This document shows positions 16,165 through 25,426 of a stretch of 37,537 bases of DNA, piece by piece (position 1 is the stretch's first letter; every line of letters starts with the position of its first letter). The notes under the pieces were generated by a model that was not told the origin of the DNA, made no database searches, and worked only from the letters and a program-made list of their open reading frames with translations. The position numbers were made by a program, and so were the translations under genes. This stretch comes from Planctomycetota bacterium (lineage in GTDB: Bacteria > Planctomycetota > UBA1135 > JAKEFM01), in assembly GCA_022616055.1 (NCBI GenBank), contig JAKEFM010000204.1, positions 1-37,537 of the forward strand. The letters run 5' to 3'.

Positions 16165-17505
16165 CTACTTCGCCTCGCCCTCCGCCGGGGCGGTCGAGGG
16201 CCGCGACTCGGCGCCCACCTCGACCAGCTCGAGGGGCGCCCGGGGTCGGATGTGGGAGAAGAACGTCGACTTCTGCCGGTCGTAGACGACCTTCCCGTTC
16301 ACGATCGTGAACTCGACGAAGGTCCGGTGGTCGAGGAGGTCCCCCGAGGTCACGATGAGGTCGGCGTCCTTCCCCGGATCGATCGAGCCCAGCCGGTCCT
16401 CGACGCCGAGGACGCGCGCCGCTCCGAGCGTCACCGACTCGAGCGCGGCCTGCTCCCCGAGCCCTCCCCGCATCGCGAAGGCCGCGTCGAGGGGGAGGGT
16501 CATCAGGTCGCGCCCCGCGACCCCTCCCGTGCTCACCATCGAGGTCGGCGGGAGGACGGCGATCGGGACGCCGGCTCCGTGCAGGATCGCCGCGTTCTCG
16601 ATCGAGGAGCCGGTCGGGCGGTTCGTGTTCCGGTCCGGCCGCACCTTCGCCCGCGGCGTGACCACGCAGCGGATGCCGCGCCGGGAGATCTCGGGCGCGA
16701 TCGTCCATCCCTCGTGGGCGCCGTCGACCACGGCGTCGAACCCGAAGTCGTCCAGGAGCCCGCAGATCGCGAGGAGGTCGTCGGCGGAGCCCGCCGGGAG
16801 ACGGGCGGGAAGCTCGCGGCGCAGCAGCTTCAGGTGGCTCTCGTCGACCCCCTGCTTGGAGGGCTCCTTCGCCTGGGGGTCGGCCTTCTTCGCCTCCTCC
16901 CACTCCCGCATCCGGCGCAGGTAGTCCCTCGCCTTCTCGAGCTTCTCGCGCACCTCGAGGCGCTGGACCGGGTTCGACGCCGAGTAGGCGAGGGAGACGA
17001 AGGCGGTCTCCCGGACGAGCACCCCCTCGATCTCGCCGGGGATCACTTTCCCGACGGCGATCCCCGCGCAGACGGTCGTGACGCCGGAGGCCGCCGCGAG
17101 CTGGATCGGGAGGGAGAAGGGGTCGACGGAATCGGCGGGATTCCCACCCGGACCGCCGAAGGGGGAGCCGAGGATCCCGGCGGAGCCGGCGGCGACGAGG
17201 CCCGGGTAGACCCGCATCCCCTTCGCGTCGAGGACCTTCGCCCCCTTCGGGACCTCGAGGTCGAGCCCGACCTTCCAGATCTTCCGGCCGCGGCAGAGGA
17301 CGGTCCCCCCGCGGATCGTCGCTCCGCCGACCGTGTGGACGTCGCCGCCGACGATCGCGAAGACCTTCTCCTCCTCCTTCTTGCGGCGCTCCTCCTCGTC
17401 CTTCTTCCTCTCCTCCTTCCGCTCCTTGCGGGTCGGGGCGGGCTTGGATTCCTGGGCGGGAGCCGGGAGGAGGAGGGCGCCGAGGAGGAAGGGGAGGAGG
17501 CTCAC
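16165..17505 (-). CDS. Exported amidohydrolase-superfamily paralogue 1, metal site lost
   Basis: The protein has 446 residues and a GTG start that overlaps the upstream stop as GTGA. A hydrophobic start (VSLLPFLLGALLLPAPAQ) is followed by a Lys/Glu-rich stretch (~24-47). The N-terminal beta-sandwich strand and the YPGLVAAGSAG segment (~100-110) align with the PGLIDAHVH motif of imidazolonepropionase-like hydrolases. Gly107 and Ala109 replace the two histidines. The usual TD on strand 8 reads LPPTSMVS, so the Asp is also gone. C-terminal LGVEDRLGSIDPGKDADLIV and VVYDRQKS are intact fold signatures. It is probably not catalytic by the usual mechanism. It is the last of the eight-gene array and ends 48 nt before folC. 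Confidence 0.85.
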   Translation of the reverse strand: MSLLPFLLGALLLPAPAQESKPAPTRKERKEERKKDEEERRKKEEEKVFAIVGGDVHTVGGATIRGGTVLCRGRKIWKVGLDLEVPKGAKVLDAKGMRVYPGLVAAGSAGILGSPFGGPGGNPADSVDPFSLPIQLAAASGVTTVCAGIAVGKVIPGEIEGVLVRETAFVSLAYSASNPVQRLEVREKLEKARDYLRRMREWEEAKKADPQAKEPSKQGVDESHLKLLRRELPARLPAGSADDLLAICGLLDDFGFDAVVDGAHEGWTIAPEISRRGIRCVVTPRAKVRPDRNTNRPTGSSIENAAILHGAGVPIAVLPPTSMVSTGGVAGRDLMTLPLDAAFAMRGGLGEQAALESVTLGAARVLGVEDRLGSIDPGKDADLIVTSGDLLDHRTFVEFTIVNGKVVYDRQKSTFFSHIRPRAPLELVEVGAESRPSTAPAEGEAK

Positions 17506-18749
17506 GGCGCGGCCTCGAAGACGAACTCCCCCTCGAACAGGACCTTCCGCAACCGCGCCCGGGCGTCGAGGGGGTCGCCGTCGAAGAAGAGGAGATTGGC
17601 GTCCTTCCCCTCCTCGATCGAGCCGACGCGGTCGGCGACGCCGAGGAGCTCGGCCGGGGTGAGGGTCATCGCCCGCAGGGCGACGTCGCGGGGGAGACCC
17701 GCCTTCACCACCTCCCCGACGCTGAAGGGGTAGGACTCGTATCCCTCGAGGGTGGGGGGGCTCGGCGCGAACGCGATCCTGACCCCCGCCCGGGAGAGGA
17801 TCGCCGCGGCGTTGACGCGATTCCGCGTCTGGGGCTCGAAGCGGACGTCGGGCGGGAGGATCGCCGCCTCCTTCGCCTGTCCCATGCGGTCGGCGACCTG
17901 GTAGAGCATCGGGGAGGCGACGATCACGGCGTCGAACTCGAAGTCCTCGACGGCGGCCCGGAAGTGGAGGTACTCGCCGGGCCCCGAGAGCGCGACCAGC
18001 GCGCGGGTCTTGCGCTCGAGGAGCCGGACGAGGGGCTCGACCTTCGGGTCGAGGGGGGCGGGCCTCGTCTCGGGGGCGATGCGCGTCGCGGGCTGCGTCG
18101 AGGGCTGGGTCGAGGGGGCGCTCGCCGGCCTCGACTCGGCCTTCCGGCGGTCCTCCGCCGCCTTCTCCAGTTTCTCCAGCTCGCGCTCGGCCCCCTGGAG
18201 GGCTTGTCGGATCTGTTGCTTCGAGGGGGTGCTCGCCTCGAAATCGACGGCGAGGAACGCGTCCGGGACGAGGGCCATCTCCGAGGCCCGGGACCCCCGG
18301 GGCCGGAGGATCGCTCCCCGTCCGGAGATCCCGCCGCCGTACGGAGCGACCGCGATCGTCGTGGCGCCGCGCTCGAGGAGTTTCCTCCAGAGCGGGTCGT
18401 GGGGATCGAGCTCGTCCACCGCCCGGAGGTGGGGATTCGACCCGCGGGCCCTCCCCGGGCTCATCCCGAGGCGGGACCAGGGGATCACCCAGCCCGGGAC
18501 GGCGACGAGATCGCCCGCCTCGACCACCTTCGCCCGCCGCGAGACCGGGACGTTGGGCCCGACCGTCGCGATCCGTCCTCCCTGGACCAGGATCGTCGCC
18601 CCCTCGATCGGGCCCTGGCTCACCGTCTCGGCCCGCTTCACCCGGATCGCGAGGAGCGGGCCCTCCTCGGGCGGCCGCGGGGCGGAGGCGGGAGCCGAGG
18701 CGGGCTTCGTCTCCTGCAGGAGGAGGGCGGCGAGGAGGAGCGGGATCAC
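17502..18749 (-). CDS. Exported amidohydrolase-superfamily paralogue 2, metal site lost
   Basis: The protein has 415 residues and a GTG start 6 nt after the upstream stop. It begins MIPLLLAALLLQETKPASAP, a short export-type start followed by an Ala/Ser/Pro linker. The strand-1 motif region AVPGWVIPWSRLG has Trp91 and Arg93 where the metal-binding histidines belong. The strand-8 region reads IAFAPSPPTL with no Asp. The inserted segment at ~180-235 contains a Lys/Glu-rich helix, then repeated TQPSTQPATR-type residues. The C-terminal block LGVADRVGSIEEGKDANLLFFDGDPLD is well conserved. It is therefore a fold member without a recognisable active site, and is coupled by GTGA to the next gene. Confidence 0.85.
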   Translation of the reverse strand: MIPLLLAALLLQETKPASAPASAPRPPEEGPLLAIRVKRAETVSQGPIEGATILVQGGRIATVGPNVPVSRRAKVVEAGDLVAVPGWVIPWSRLGMSPGRARGSNPHLRAVDELDPHDPLWRKLLERGATTIAVAPYGGGISGRGAILRPRGSRASEMALVPDAFLAVDFEASTPSKQQIRQALQGAERELEKLEKAAEDRRKAESRPASAPSTQPSTQPATRIAPETRPAPLDPKVEPLVRLLERKTRALVALSGPGEYLHFRAAVEDFEFDAVIVASPMLYQVADRMGQAKEAAILPPDVRFEPQTRNRVNAAAILSRAGVRIAFAPSPPTLEGYESYPFSVGEVVKAGLPRDVALRAMTLTPAELLGVADRVGSIEEGKDANLLFFDGDPLDARARLRKVLFEGEFVFEAAP

Positions 18750-18755
18750 CGGGGC

Positions 18756-20102
18756 TCAGTACCGCTGCCCGTCGCGGCGGCGGTCGTAGACGATCTCCCC
18801 GTCGATCACGACCGCCTCGATCGGCGTGCGCGCGTCGAAGGGCGGGCCCGCCTTGATCACGAGGTCGGCGTCTTTCCCCGGGTCGAGGGAACCCACCCGG
18901 TCGGCGACGCCGATCGAGCGGGCGGGCTCGATCGTGCACCCCTTGAGGCAGAGCTCCTCGTTCGCCCCGAACCGGGAGGCCATCGCCCCCTGGACGAAGA
19001 GGTCCTCCTGCGGGACGACGCCGGCGTCCGTGTTGATCGAGATCTTCCGGCACCCGGCGCGCTCGTAGGCCTCGACGATCCCGTAGAAGCGGGCGTCGGC
19101 CTGGAAGGTCCAGTCGAACATCCTCGGCCCCAGGTTCGTCGGCAGGTCGCGGCGGGCGAGCTCCGGGGCGACGGCCATCCCGTTGAAGCAGCCGTGGGAG
19201 ACGACCGCGTCGACGTCGAGCTCGTCGCCGAACATCCGCGCCGTCGCCATCACGTCCCGGTCCCCGGCCGTGTGGATGAGGACGGGGGTCTTCTTCCGGA
19301 AGACCTGGACGAGCATCGCGAGGTCGGGGGGGATCGGCTTCCCGGGGTCGCGCTCGAGCTCGGCGAGGAGGGCCTGCGTCCGGGCGAAGAGCCGCCGCAG
19401 CATCCACGACATCCCCATCCGCGAGGCGCCCAGGTCCCCCGAGGCGCGCTCGGGGTTCCACGCCTGCGCGATCTTCATCGCACCGGGCTGCCGCAGCACC
19501 ATCTCCTCGACCGTCTCGGCGTCCTTGAGCTTCAGGAGCACGCCGAAGCCCGAGAGGTTCGTCCCGCTGCCGGGGATCGCGAGGATCGTCGTGACGCCCC
19601 CGGCGACGGCGTACTGCATGTCCTCGTTCCACGGGACGACGGCGTCGAGCACCCGGAACTCGGGGTTGTCCGGGTGGACCATGTCGTTCGTGTCCCCGAA
19701 GCCCCCGGCGTGGATGTGGGAGTGGAGGTCGACAAAGCCGGGGAAGACGAAGGCCCCCGGGTAGTCGAGGACCTTGTAGTCCGGGGGGATCGGGAGGTTC
19801 CGGCCGACCGCCTCGATCTTCCCGTCCCGGATCAGGACGACGCCGTCGTCGACGGGCCCGATCGTCTCGCTCACGGGGAGGATCTTCCGCGCGCGAACGG
19901 CGAGGCGAGGCGTCGGCTCGCGCGGGACCCGCCGGGCCCGACCCGGAGGCGGGGAGGCCCCGGGCGCCTGGAACCGCGCGCACCACTCCTCCCCGTCGTC
20001 GTGGGAGAAGGGGTCGTCGGGGGCGACCATCGCTCCGTCGGGCCCCCACTCGACGGGCGGGGGCTCCGGCACCTGGAGGGCGAGGAGGAGGAGGGGGAGC
20101 AT
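18756..20102 (-). CDS. Exported amidohydrolase with intact metal site (catalytic member of the array)
   Basis: This 448-residue protein is the only member with every expected metal ligand. FPGFVDLHSHIHAGG gives His127 and His129, with an extra His131. LIHTAGDRDV and VSHGCFNG supply the two histidines of strands 5 and 6, and INTDAGVV the strand-8 Asp. It begins MLPLLLLALQVPEPP, an export-type start, with a ~50-residue acidic and aromatic segment before the barrel. The nearest families are imidazolonepropionase-like and dipeptidase-like hydrolases that cleave amide, lactam or peptide bonds. The substrate cannot be named. The upstream gene's stop lies 54 nt away, the widest gap inside the array, and the next gene follows by 6 nt. 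Confidence 0.9.
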   Translation of the reverse strand: MLPLLLLALQVPEPPPVEWGPDGAMVAPDDPFSHDDGEEWCARFQAPGASPPPGRARRVPREPTPRLAVRARKILPVSETIGPVDDGVVLIRDGKIEAVGRNLPIPPDYKVLDYPGAFVFPGFVDLHSHIHAGGFGDTNDMVHPDNPEFRVLDAVVPWNEDMQYAVAGGVTTILAIPGSGTNLSGFGVLLKLKDAETVEEMVLRQPGAMKIAQAWNPERASGDLGASRMGMSWMLRRLFARTQALLAELERDPGKPIPPDLAMLVQVFRKKTPVLIHTAGDRDVMATARMFGDELDVDAVVSHGCFNGMAVAPELARRDLPTNLGPRMFDWTFQADARFYGIVEAYERAGCRKISINTDAGVVPQEDLFVQGAMASRFGANEELCLKGCTIEPARSIGVADRVGSLDPGKDADLVIKAGPPFDARTPIEAVVIDGEIVYDRRRDGQRY

Positions 20103-20156
20103 GTCAGGAGCGCCTCCCTTTCGAGGCGACCGCGGGACGGAGGGCCGCGGGCGCGG

Positions 20157-22874
20157 TCACGGATTCCGCTCCAGAACCTCGCCGTCGGCGACGACGGCGA
20201 GGATCCGGGAGGAGGGATCGAAGGGGTCGCCGGTCCACACGACGAGGTCGCCGTCGCGCCCCGCCTCGAGCGAGCCGACGCGGTCGTCGATCTTGTAGAG
20301 CCGCGCCGGGTGGATCGTCACGGCCCGGAGCGCCTCGCCCGGATCCATGCCGCGGGCCACCGCCGCGAACGGAGCCAGAGGGAGGTCCCGCGTCCCCCCC
20401 TCGGCCTCCGTCCGGAAGGCGACCGGCACGCCCGCCCTCGCGAGGCGGTCGGGGAGGTTCACCTCCTCCGTCTCGACGCGCCGGACGAACTCGGCGGGGA
20501 CGACGACGCCGACCCGCTTCGCGGCGAGATCGGCCGCGATCCTCCACCCCTCCTCGGCCCCGAAGAGGACGACGGGGAGGCCGAACTCCGCGAAGACGCC
20601 GAGGGCGGCCTCGATCTCGTCCGCGCGCCCCGCGTCGACGAGCGCCACGGTCTCCTTCTTCAGGAGCTTGCGGAAGGGCTCGAGGTCCTCGTTCAGCGGC
20701 GGCTCCTCCGGCCCCTTCTTCCGCTTCGGCCTCGCGCCCGCCGGGGTCTCCTTCTCGGTCCGCGTCATCTCGAAGGCGACGGAGCCCATCGGCCCGCTGA
20801 CGGTCCCGGCGAGGTGGTCCTCCCGGTCGAGGGTCGCCTCGACGCGCGCCGGGCCGAACCGGGTCGTGAACGAGACCGTCAGCTTCCCCTCCTCGAACTT
20901 CCCCGCGGAGAGGGGGATCTCCGCGGGCTGGAGGTCGGGGACGGAGACGCTCCCCGAGACCTCCGTCCCGGCGAGCCTCATCTTCACGACGACCTTGATC
21001 GGCCGCGGCATCGGGGGGGCCTGGATCGTCCCCTCCCAGGTCCCGGTGATCGGGTCGGGCTTCTTCGCCTCCTCGGCCGGCGCGGGCTTCTCCTCCTTCT
21101 TCTCCTCCCCCTTCGCCTTCTCCTCCGCCGCCTTCTTCACCTCCTCGGCGTAGCGGTCCCAGCGCTCGGCGTACTCCTTTGCCGACTTGAGGAGGGTGCG
21201 CATGGCCTCCGGCCGGGCGGCCCGGTCCCCGCCGCGCCAGTCGAGGCGGATCGCCGCGGTCTCCCGCACGATCTGGGAGGGGCGCGATCGCGCGCCCGTC
21301 TTGATCGCGGCGACCTGGGAGCCGCCCCCCGAGGCGCCGACGGGCCCCAGCAGGATCGTCGTCACCCCCGCGCTCGCCGCCTCGAGGAAGCCGCGCTTGC
21401 CCGGCGAGGAGGCGAGGGCGACGGGAACGCCCGCGGCAGGGACCGACCGGTCTCCCTCGAGGCCGAGGTGGCTGTAGCCGTCGATCAGGCCCGGCGTCAC
21501 GAAGCCGCCCGGCCCGGCGTCGATGACGCGCGCCCCGGGGGGGTGGGGGACCGTCGGCCCCACGGCGGCGATCCTCCCCTTCTCCACGAGCACGGCGCCC
21601 TCCCGGATCGGGGGCCCGGAGGCCGTGAAGACGGTGCCCGCGCGGACGACGAGGGCCTCGGACCGCGGGCGGGCGAAGACGCGCTCCCCCCGGACGTAGA
21701 CCTCGAGGGCGTGGCTCGTCGGGGAGAAGGGTTCCCCGGAGAGGACGACGAAGTCGGCGTCCTTCCCCGCCTCGAGCGAGCCGACGCGGTCGCCGACGCC
21801 GAGGATCTGCGCCGCCTGGGAGGTGACCGCGCGCAGGGCGAGGCCCCGGTCGAGCCCGCCGCGGATCGCGAGCCCGACGAGGAGCGGGAGATCGGCGAGG
21901 GACGCGTCGGAGGCGGGGGCGAGGGCGATCGACACGCCCGCGGCGGCGAGCCGGCGCGCCCCCTCGACCGTCCACCGGGGGGCGTCCTTCGAGAGGCCGT
22001 ACTCGAAGGGCCGCCTGCCCGGGACGCCGGCGACATCCAGGACGACGGGGATCTTCGCCTGCGCGATCCGTGCGGCGTGCTCCCAGGCCTCGGCGCCGCC
22101 GTCGAGGATCGCGCGCACCCTCGCCTCCCCCACGAAGTCGAGCGCCCCCTCGACGTCGAGGCGGGTGACGCAGGCGATCCTCCAGGGGAGGTCCGCCTCG
22201 AGCGCCTGGGACATCCCCTCGTTCACCGGGTCGTAGGCCGGTCCCCCGGGCCGTCCGTGGGCCGCGCGCCACTCCCGCGCCTGCGTGAGCGCCTCGCGGA
22301 GGGCGAGGAAGGTCCCGAGCCGGGCCGCGGGGAGCTGGCGGCGCGCCGGGAGGATCGGCTCCTCCGCGGTGGGGGGGATCGGGGGCTCGAAGACCTCGGG
22401 CGCGCGCTTCGAGGCCTCGCCCGCCGCGAGGCGGAGGTCCGCCTCGGCGAGGAGGACGCGCGACCCGGAGCCCGCGAGCCGCACGACGGCGCCCCGGCCC
22501 GAGAGGAGGCGGTTCCTCCCCGGGGAGAGGTAGGCCGTCGTGATCCCGGCGGCGAGGATCGGGCCGTTCCTCGCGTACGGGTCGAAGCCGTCGATCGCCC
22601 GGAAGTGGGGTGACAGGGAGAGGAGGTAGTCCGCCCCCCCCTCCGAGAGCGCCGAGTCCGCGGCGACGAGGCCCGGGATCACGACCGAGTCCCGCGCGTC
22701 GAGGACCGCCGCGCCGGGCGGGATCGGGACCCCCTTCCCCAGGGCGCGGATCCTCCCCTCCTCGACGAGGAGGATCCCCTCCTCGACAGTCTCCCCGGTC
22801 CCGGTGTGGATCCTCCCCGCCCGCACGGCGAGGACGTCGCCGGCGATCGCGCCGAGGAGGAGGAGGGGGATCAC
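20157..22874 (-). CDS. Double amidohydrolase-fold protein with inserted beta domain, both metal sites lost
   Basis: The protein has 905 residues and a GTG start that overlaps the upstream stop as GTGA. It contains two complete amidohydrolase modules in one chain. Module 1 (~1-403) starts VIPLLLLGAIAG, and VIPGLVAADSALS has Asp73 and Ala75 in place of the His pair. Module 2 (~404-905) has TPGLIDGYSHLG with Tyr467 and His469. Its strand-8 region reads FRTEAEGG, with Glu near the Asp position. Module 2 also carries a Lys/Glu coiled segment (~560-605) and a ~100-residue beta domain (~606-703, TGTWEGTIQ to FEMTRTEKE) resembling small lipocalin-like add-on domains of other exported hydrolases. Both modules end with the GVGDRVGSLEAGKDADFV-type block. 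Confidence 0.85.
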   Translation of the reverse strand: MIPLLLLGAIAGDVLAVRAGRIHTGTGETVEEGILLVEEGRIRALGKGVPIPPGAAVLDARDSVVIPGLVAADSALSEGGADYLLSLSPHFRAIDGFDPYARNGPILAAGITTAYLSPGRNRLLSGRGAVVRLAGSGSRVLLAEADLRLAAGEASKRAPEVFEPPIPPTAEEPILPARRQLPAARLGTFLALREALTQAREWRAAHGRPGGPAYDPVNEGMSQALEADLPWRIACVTRLDVEGALDFVGEARVRAILDGGAEAWEHAARIAQAKIPVVLDVAGVPGRRPFEYGLSKDAPRWTVEGARRLAAAGVSIALAPASDASLADLPLLVGLAIRGGLDRGLALRAVTSQAAQILGVGDRVGSLEAGKDADFVVLSGEPFSPTSHALEVYVRGERVFARPRSEALVVRAGTVFTASGPPIREGAVLVEKGRIAAVGPTVPHPPGARVIDAGPGGFVTPGLIDGYSHLGLEGDRSVPAAGVPVALASSPGKRGFLEAASAGVTTILLGPVGASGGGSQVAAIKTGARSRPSQIVRETAAIRLDWRGGDRAARPEAMRTLLKSAKEYAERWDRYAEEVKKAAEEKAKGEEKKEEKPAPAEEAKKPDPITGTWEGTIQAPPMPRPIKVVVKMRLAGTEVSGSVSVPDLQPAEIPLSAGKFEEGKLTVSFTTRFGPARVEATLDREDHLAGTVSGPMGSVAFEMTRTEKETPAGARPKRKKGPEEPPLNEDLEPFRKLLKKETVALVDAGRADEIEAALGVFAEFGLPVVLFGAEEGWRIAADLAAKRVGVVVPAEFVRRVETEEVNLPDRLARAGVPVAFRTEAEGGTRDLPLAPFAAVARGMDPGEALRAVTIHPARLYKIDDRVGSLEAGRDGDLVVWTGDPFDPSSRILAVVADGEVLERNP

Positions 22875-24211
22875 TTCCCCTTCTCCTCCCTGGGCGCGTC
22901 TTTCCCCTCGAGGAGCCGGCGCAGCCGCTCGTCCTTCGAGCGCTCGTAGACGACCTCCCCCTCGAGGATCACGCGGTCGACCCAGGTCTGGGCGTCGAGG
23001 GGGTCGCCCGTGAGGAGGAGGAGGTTCGCGTCCTTCCCCGGCTCGATCGAGCCGAGGCGGGCGCCGAGGCCGAGGATCTCCGCCGGCGTGATCGTGATCG
23101 CGCGCAGCGCCGCCTCGCGCGGGACGCCGTTCCGGACGCAGGCGGCGGCCTGATACCAGAGGAAGCGGGAGCCGAGGGTCGAGGCCTGCGTCTGGAGCGC
23201 GAAGGGGATCCCCCGCTCGTGGAAGACCCGGGGGACGAACGCACGCTTCTCCTCCCCCGTGAGGGCGTCCTCCTCGAGGTGGACGAGGTCGGCGTCGAGG
23301 ACGACGGGACGGCCGCAGGCCTTGATCTCGTCGGCCGCCTTCCACGCCTCGGGGCCGAGGACCAGGGTCGTGCGCGCGAGGAAGCCGTTCTCGCGCGCGA
23401 CCTCGATCGCGTGGGCGACGTCCATCGCCCGCTCGCACCACACGAAGGCGGCCATCCGCCCCTCGACGAGGTCGACGAGGGGGCGCTTGCGAGCGTCGAG
23501 GTCGTCCTCCCGGACGAGGTCGGCGTCGGCCTTCGCCTCCGACTTCCTCCCCTCCCTCTCCGCCTTCGTCTTCTCCTCCTCCCGCTCGTCGCGCTTGCGC
23601 TCGAGGACGCGCTCCCGGTACTCGCGCAGGTCCGCGAAGGTCTTGCGGAGCTCCGCCATCTGCGAGAGGCGCGTGAACCCGCTCTTCGGGGAGACGGAGA
23701 GCTTCATCCCCCCCTCGGGCTTCACCGTCATCGCCTCGGCGGTGCGGCCGTAGGGCTTGAGGACCCTCCCCTGCCCGCCGATCACGCAGTTGTTGCCGGG
23801 GATCACGAGGATCGTCGTGATCCCGTCGCGCAGCGCGTCCTCGAAGTAGAAGGAGACGGGGTCGATCGCGTCGAGGACGGTGACGAAGGGGGTGACCGGG
23901 ACGTTCTCGTTCGGGCGGTCGAGGCCGCGGAAGGAGTGCGCCTCGACCATCCCCGGGAAGACCGTCTGCTCCGAGGCGTCGATCGCGGTCGCGTCCCAGG
24001 GGACCTCGAGGAAGGGAGGTTCGCCCGGCCTGCGCTCCTCCTCCGTCCCCTCCTTCTTCTCGCGGCCCACGGCCGTGATCCGCCCGTCCTCGATCAGGAT
24101 CACCCCATCCCGGATCTCGGGGCCGACGACCGGAACGATCCGCCCGGCGCGGACGGCGACCTTCCCGGCGGAAGGGCCCGCGGCGAGCAGTCCGAGGAGC
24201 AGGGGGATCAT
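22871..24211 (-). CDS. Exported amidohydrolase-superfamily paralogue 5, metal site incomplete
   Basis: The 446-residue protein begins MIPLLLGLLAAG. The ATG at 24211 is preferred over 24217 because GAGGGAG then has normal spacing, and because neighbouring genes also begin with I-P-L-L. FPGMVEAHSFRG has His92 but Phe94 in place of the second histidine. No His is obvious in the strand-6 region (PVVLDADLVHLEEDAL), and strand 8 reads LQTQASTLG with no Asp. A long charged helical insertion (~170-225, RERVLERKRDEREEEK and on) precedes the VWCERAMDVAHAIEVA segment. The LGLGARLGSIEPGKDANLL block is intact. The C-terminal tail is Lys/Glu-rich. It overlaps the next gene by GTGA. Confidence 0.85.
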   Translation of the reverse strand: MIPLLLGLLAAGPSAGKVAVRAGRIVPVVGPEIRDGVILIEDGRITAVGREKKEGTEEERRPGEPPFLEVPWDATAIDASEQTVFPGMVEAHSFRGLDRPNENVPVTPFVTVLDAIDPVSFYFEDALRDGITTILVIPGNNCVIGGQGRVLKPYGRTAEAMTVKPEGGMKLSVSPKSGFTRLSQMAELRKTFADLREYRERVLERKRDEREEEKTKAEREGRKSEAKADADLVREDDLDARKRPLVDLVEGRMAAFVWCERAMDVAHAIEVARENGFLARTTLVLGPEAWKAADEIKACGRPVVLDADLVHLEEDALTGEEKRAFVPRVFHERGIPFALQTQASTLGSRFLWYQAAACVRNGVPREAALRAITITPAEILGLGARLGSIEPGKDANLLLLTGDPLDAQTWVDRVILEGEVVYERSKDERLRRLLEGKDAPREEKGK

Positions 24212-24223
24212 CGCCATCTCCCT

Positions 24224-25426
24224 CTAACGGCCCTCCCGGGCGGCGGCGTCCGGGTCGGAGGCCGCGTCGTAGACGAGTCGACCGTCGATCAGGACCGCGA
24301 GCGGCCGCGAGGCGAAGGGGGCCGCCTCCCAGAGCACGAGGTCGGCGTCCTTCCCCTCCTCGATCGACCCGACCCTCGATTCGACCCCGAGGATCCGCGC
24401 GGCGTCGAGCGTCACGGCGCGCAGGGCCGCGTCGAAGGGGAGGCCGTAGCGCATCGCGAAGAGGGCCTGTCCGGGGAGGGCCTCCTCCCCGTCCCGGTCC
24501 CCCGCCGTGAGGGCGAGGAGGACCCCCGCCTTCGCGAGGAGGGCGGCGTTCCCGAGGCAGGGCTCGTCGACCTCGGCGAACCGGGCCCGGACCGGGGTCG
24601 TGGGGATCGGCCCGGCCACCACGGCGACCTCCCGCGCCGCCAGCTCCTCCGCGCAGCGGTGGGCCTCGTCCGCGCCGTCGATCTCCACCTTCAGCCCGAG
24701 CTCGTCGGCGAGTCGCAGCGTCGTGCGGATGTCGTTGAGGCGGCGGGCGGTCAGGCGCAGGCGCCTCTTGCCGTCGACGACCTGGAGGAGGATCTCCATG
24801 TCCTCGTCCCCGCTCCGGCCGCGCTCGCGGTACGCCGCGGCGTCGAAGAACGCCTTCCGGAAGAGCCAGACGACCCCCATCCGCGACGTCGGGCGGCGGA
24901 AATAGAAGCTCGTCGGCGTCCCGAACCGGATCGGGATGTTCCCCCGGGAGGGGTCGTCCCCCATCGCGGCCTTGAGCGCCGCCGCCGGCACGACGACCCG
25001 GGTCTCGAGGGACGCTCCCGCCGTCTTCACGACCGCCCCGAGCCCGCCGATCACCCCGCGCGTCCCCGGAGAGACGTACACCGTCGTCACCCCCGCCCGC
25101 GCGAGCCGCTCCATCGCCCGGGATTTCGGGTCGAGCGCGTCGAGGACGCGGAGGGAGGGGGCGACCTCGGAGGACTCCTCGTTCGAACCGCCGGCGATCC
25201 CCGCGGTCGAGGCTGCGTCGATCAGCCCCGGGGTGAGCGAGCCCCCCTCGAGGACGCGCCCTCCCGCGCCGCGCCCGACGCCCGAGATCTTCCCGTCGCG
25301 CACTCCGACGCTGGAGTCCTCTAGCCGCGCCCCCGAGACCGTGTGGACCTCCCGCGCGCGGAGGGTGAAGGTCTCCTCGGCGGGACCCGAGCCGAGCACC
25401 GGCAGGGCGAGGAGCGCTCCGATCAC
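24224..25426 (-). CDS. Exported amidohydrolase-superfamily paralogue 6, metal site lost
   Basis: The protein has 400 residues and a GTG start that overlaps the upstream stop as GTGA. The start is MIGALLALPVLGSGPAEE. LTPGLIDAASTAG has Ala72 and Thr74 instead of the two histidines, although the PGLID part is perfect. Strand 8 reads LALTAGDRDGEE, with a displaced Asp at most. Another Arg/Asp-containing insertion near 175-205 replaces the long Lys/Glu helix of its siblings. The LGVESRVGSIEEGKDADLVLWE block and the final LVYDAASDPD segment are conserved. The fold is expected to be intact but the metal site is not. Confidence 0.85.
   Translation of the reverse strand: MIGALLALPVLGSGPAEETFTLRAREVHTVSGARLEDSSVGVRDGKISGVGRGAGGRVLEGGSLTPGLIDAASTAGIAGGSNEESSEVAPSLRVLDALDPKSRAMERLARAGVTTVYVSPGTRGVIGGLGAVVKTAGASLETRVVVPAAALKAAMGDDPSRGNIPIRFGTPTSFYFRRPTSRMGVVWLFRKAFFDAAAYRERGRSGDEDMEILLQVVDGKRRLRLTARRLNDIRTTLRLADELGLKVEIDGADEAHRCAEELAAREVAVVAGPIPTTPVRARFAEVDEPCLGNAALLAKAGVLLALTAGDRDGEEALPGQALFAMRYGLPFDAALRAVTLDAARILGVESRVGSIEEGKDADLVLWEAAPFASRPLAVLIDGRLVYDAASDPDAAAREGR

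Noticed and set aside
17964..22613. Long plus-strand open frame of about 1550 codons across the amidohydrolase array
   Set aside because: The opposite strand holds coherent homologous enzymes. The translation is Asp/Arg/Gly-rich shadow sequence.
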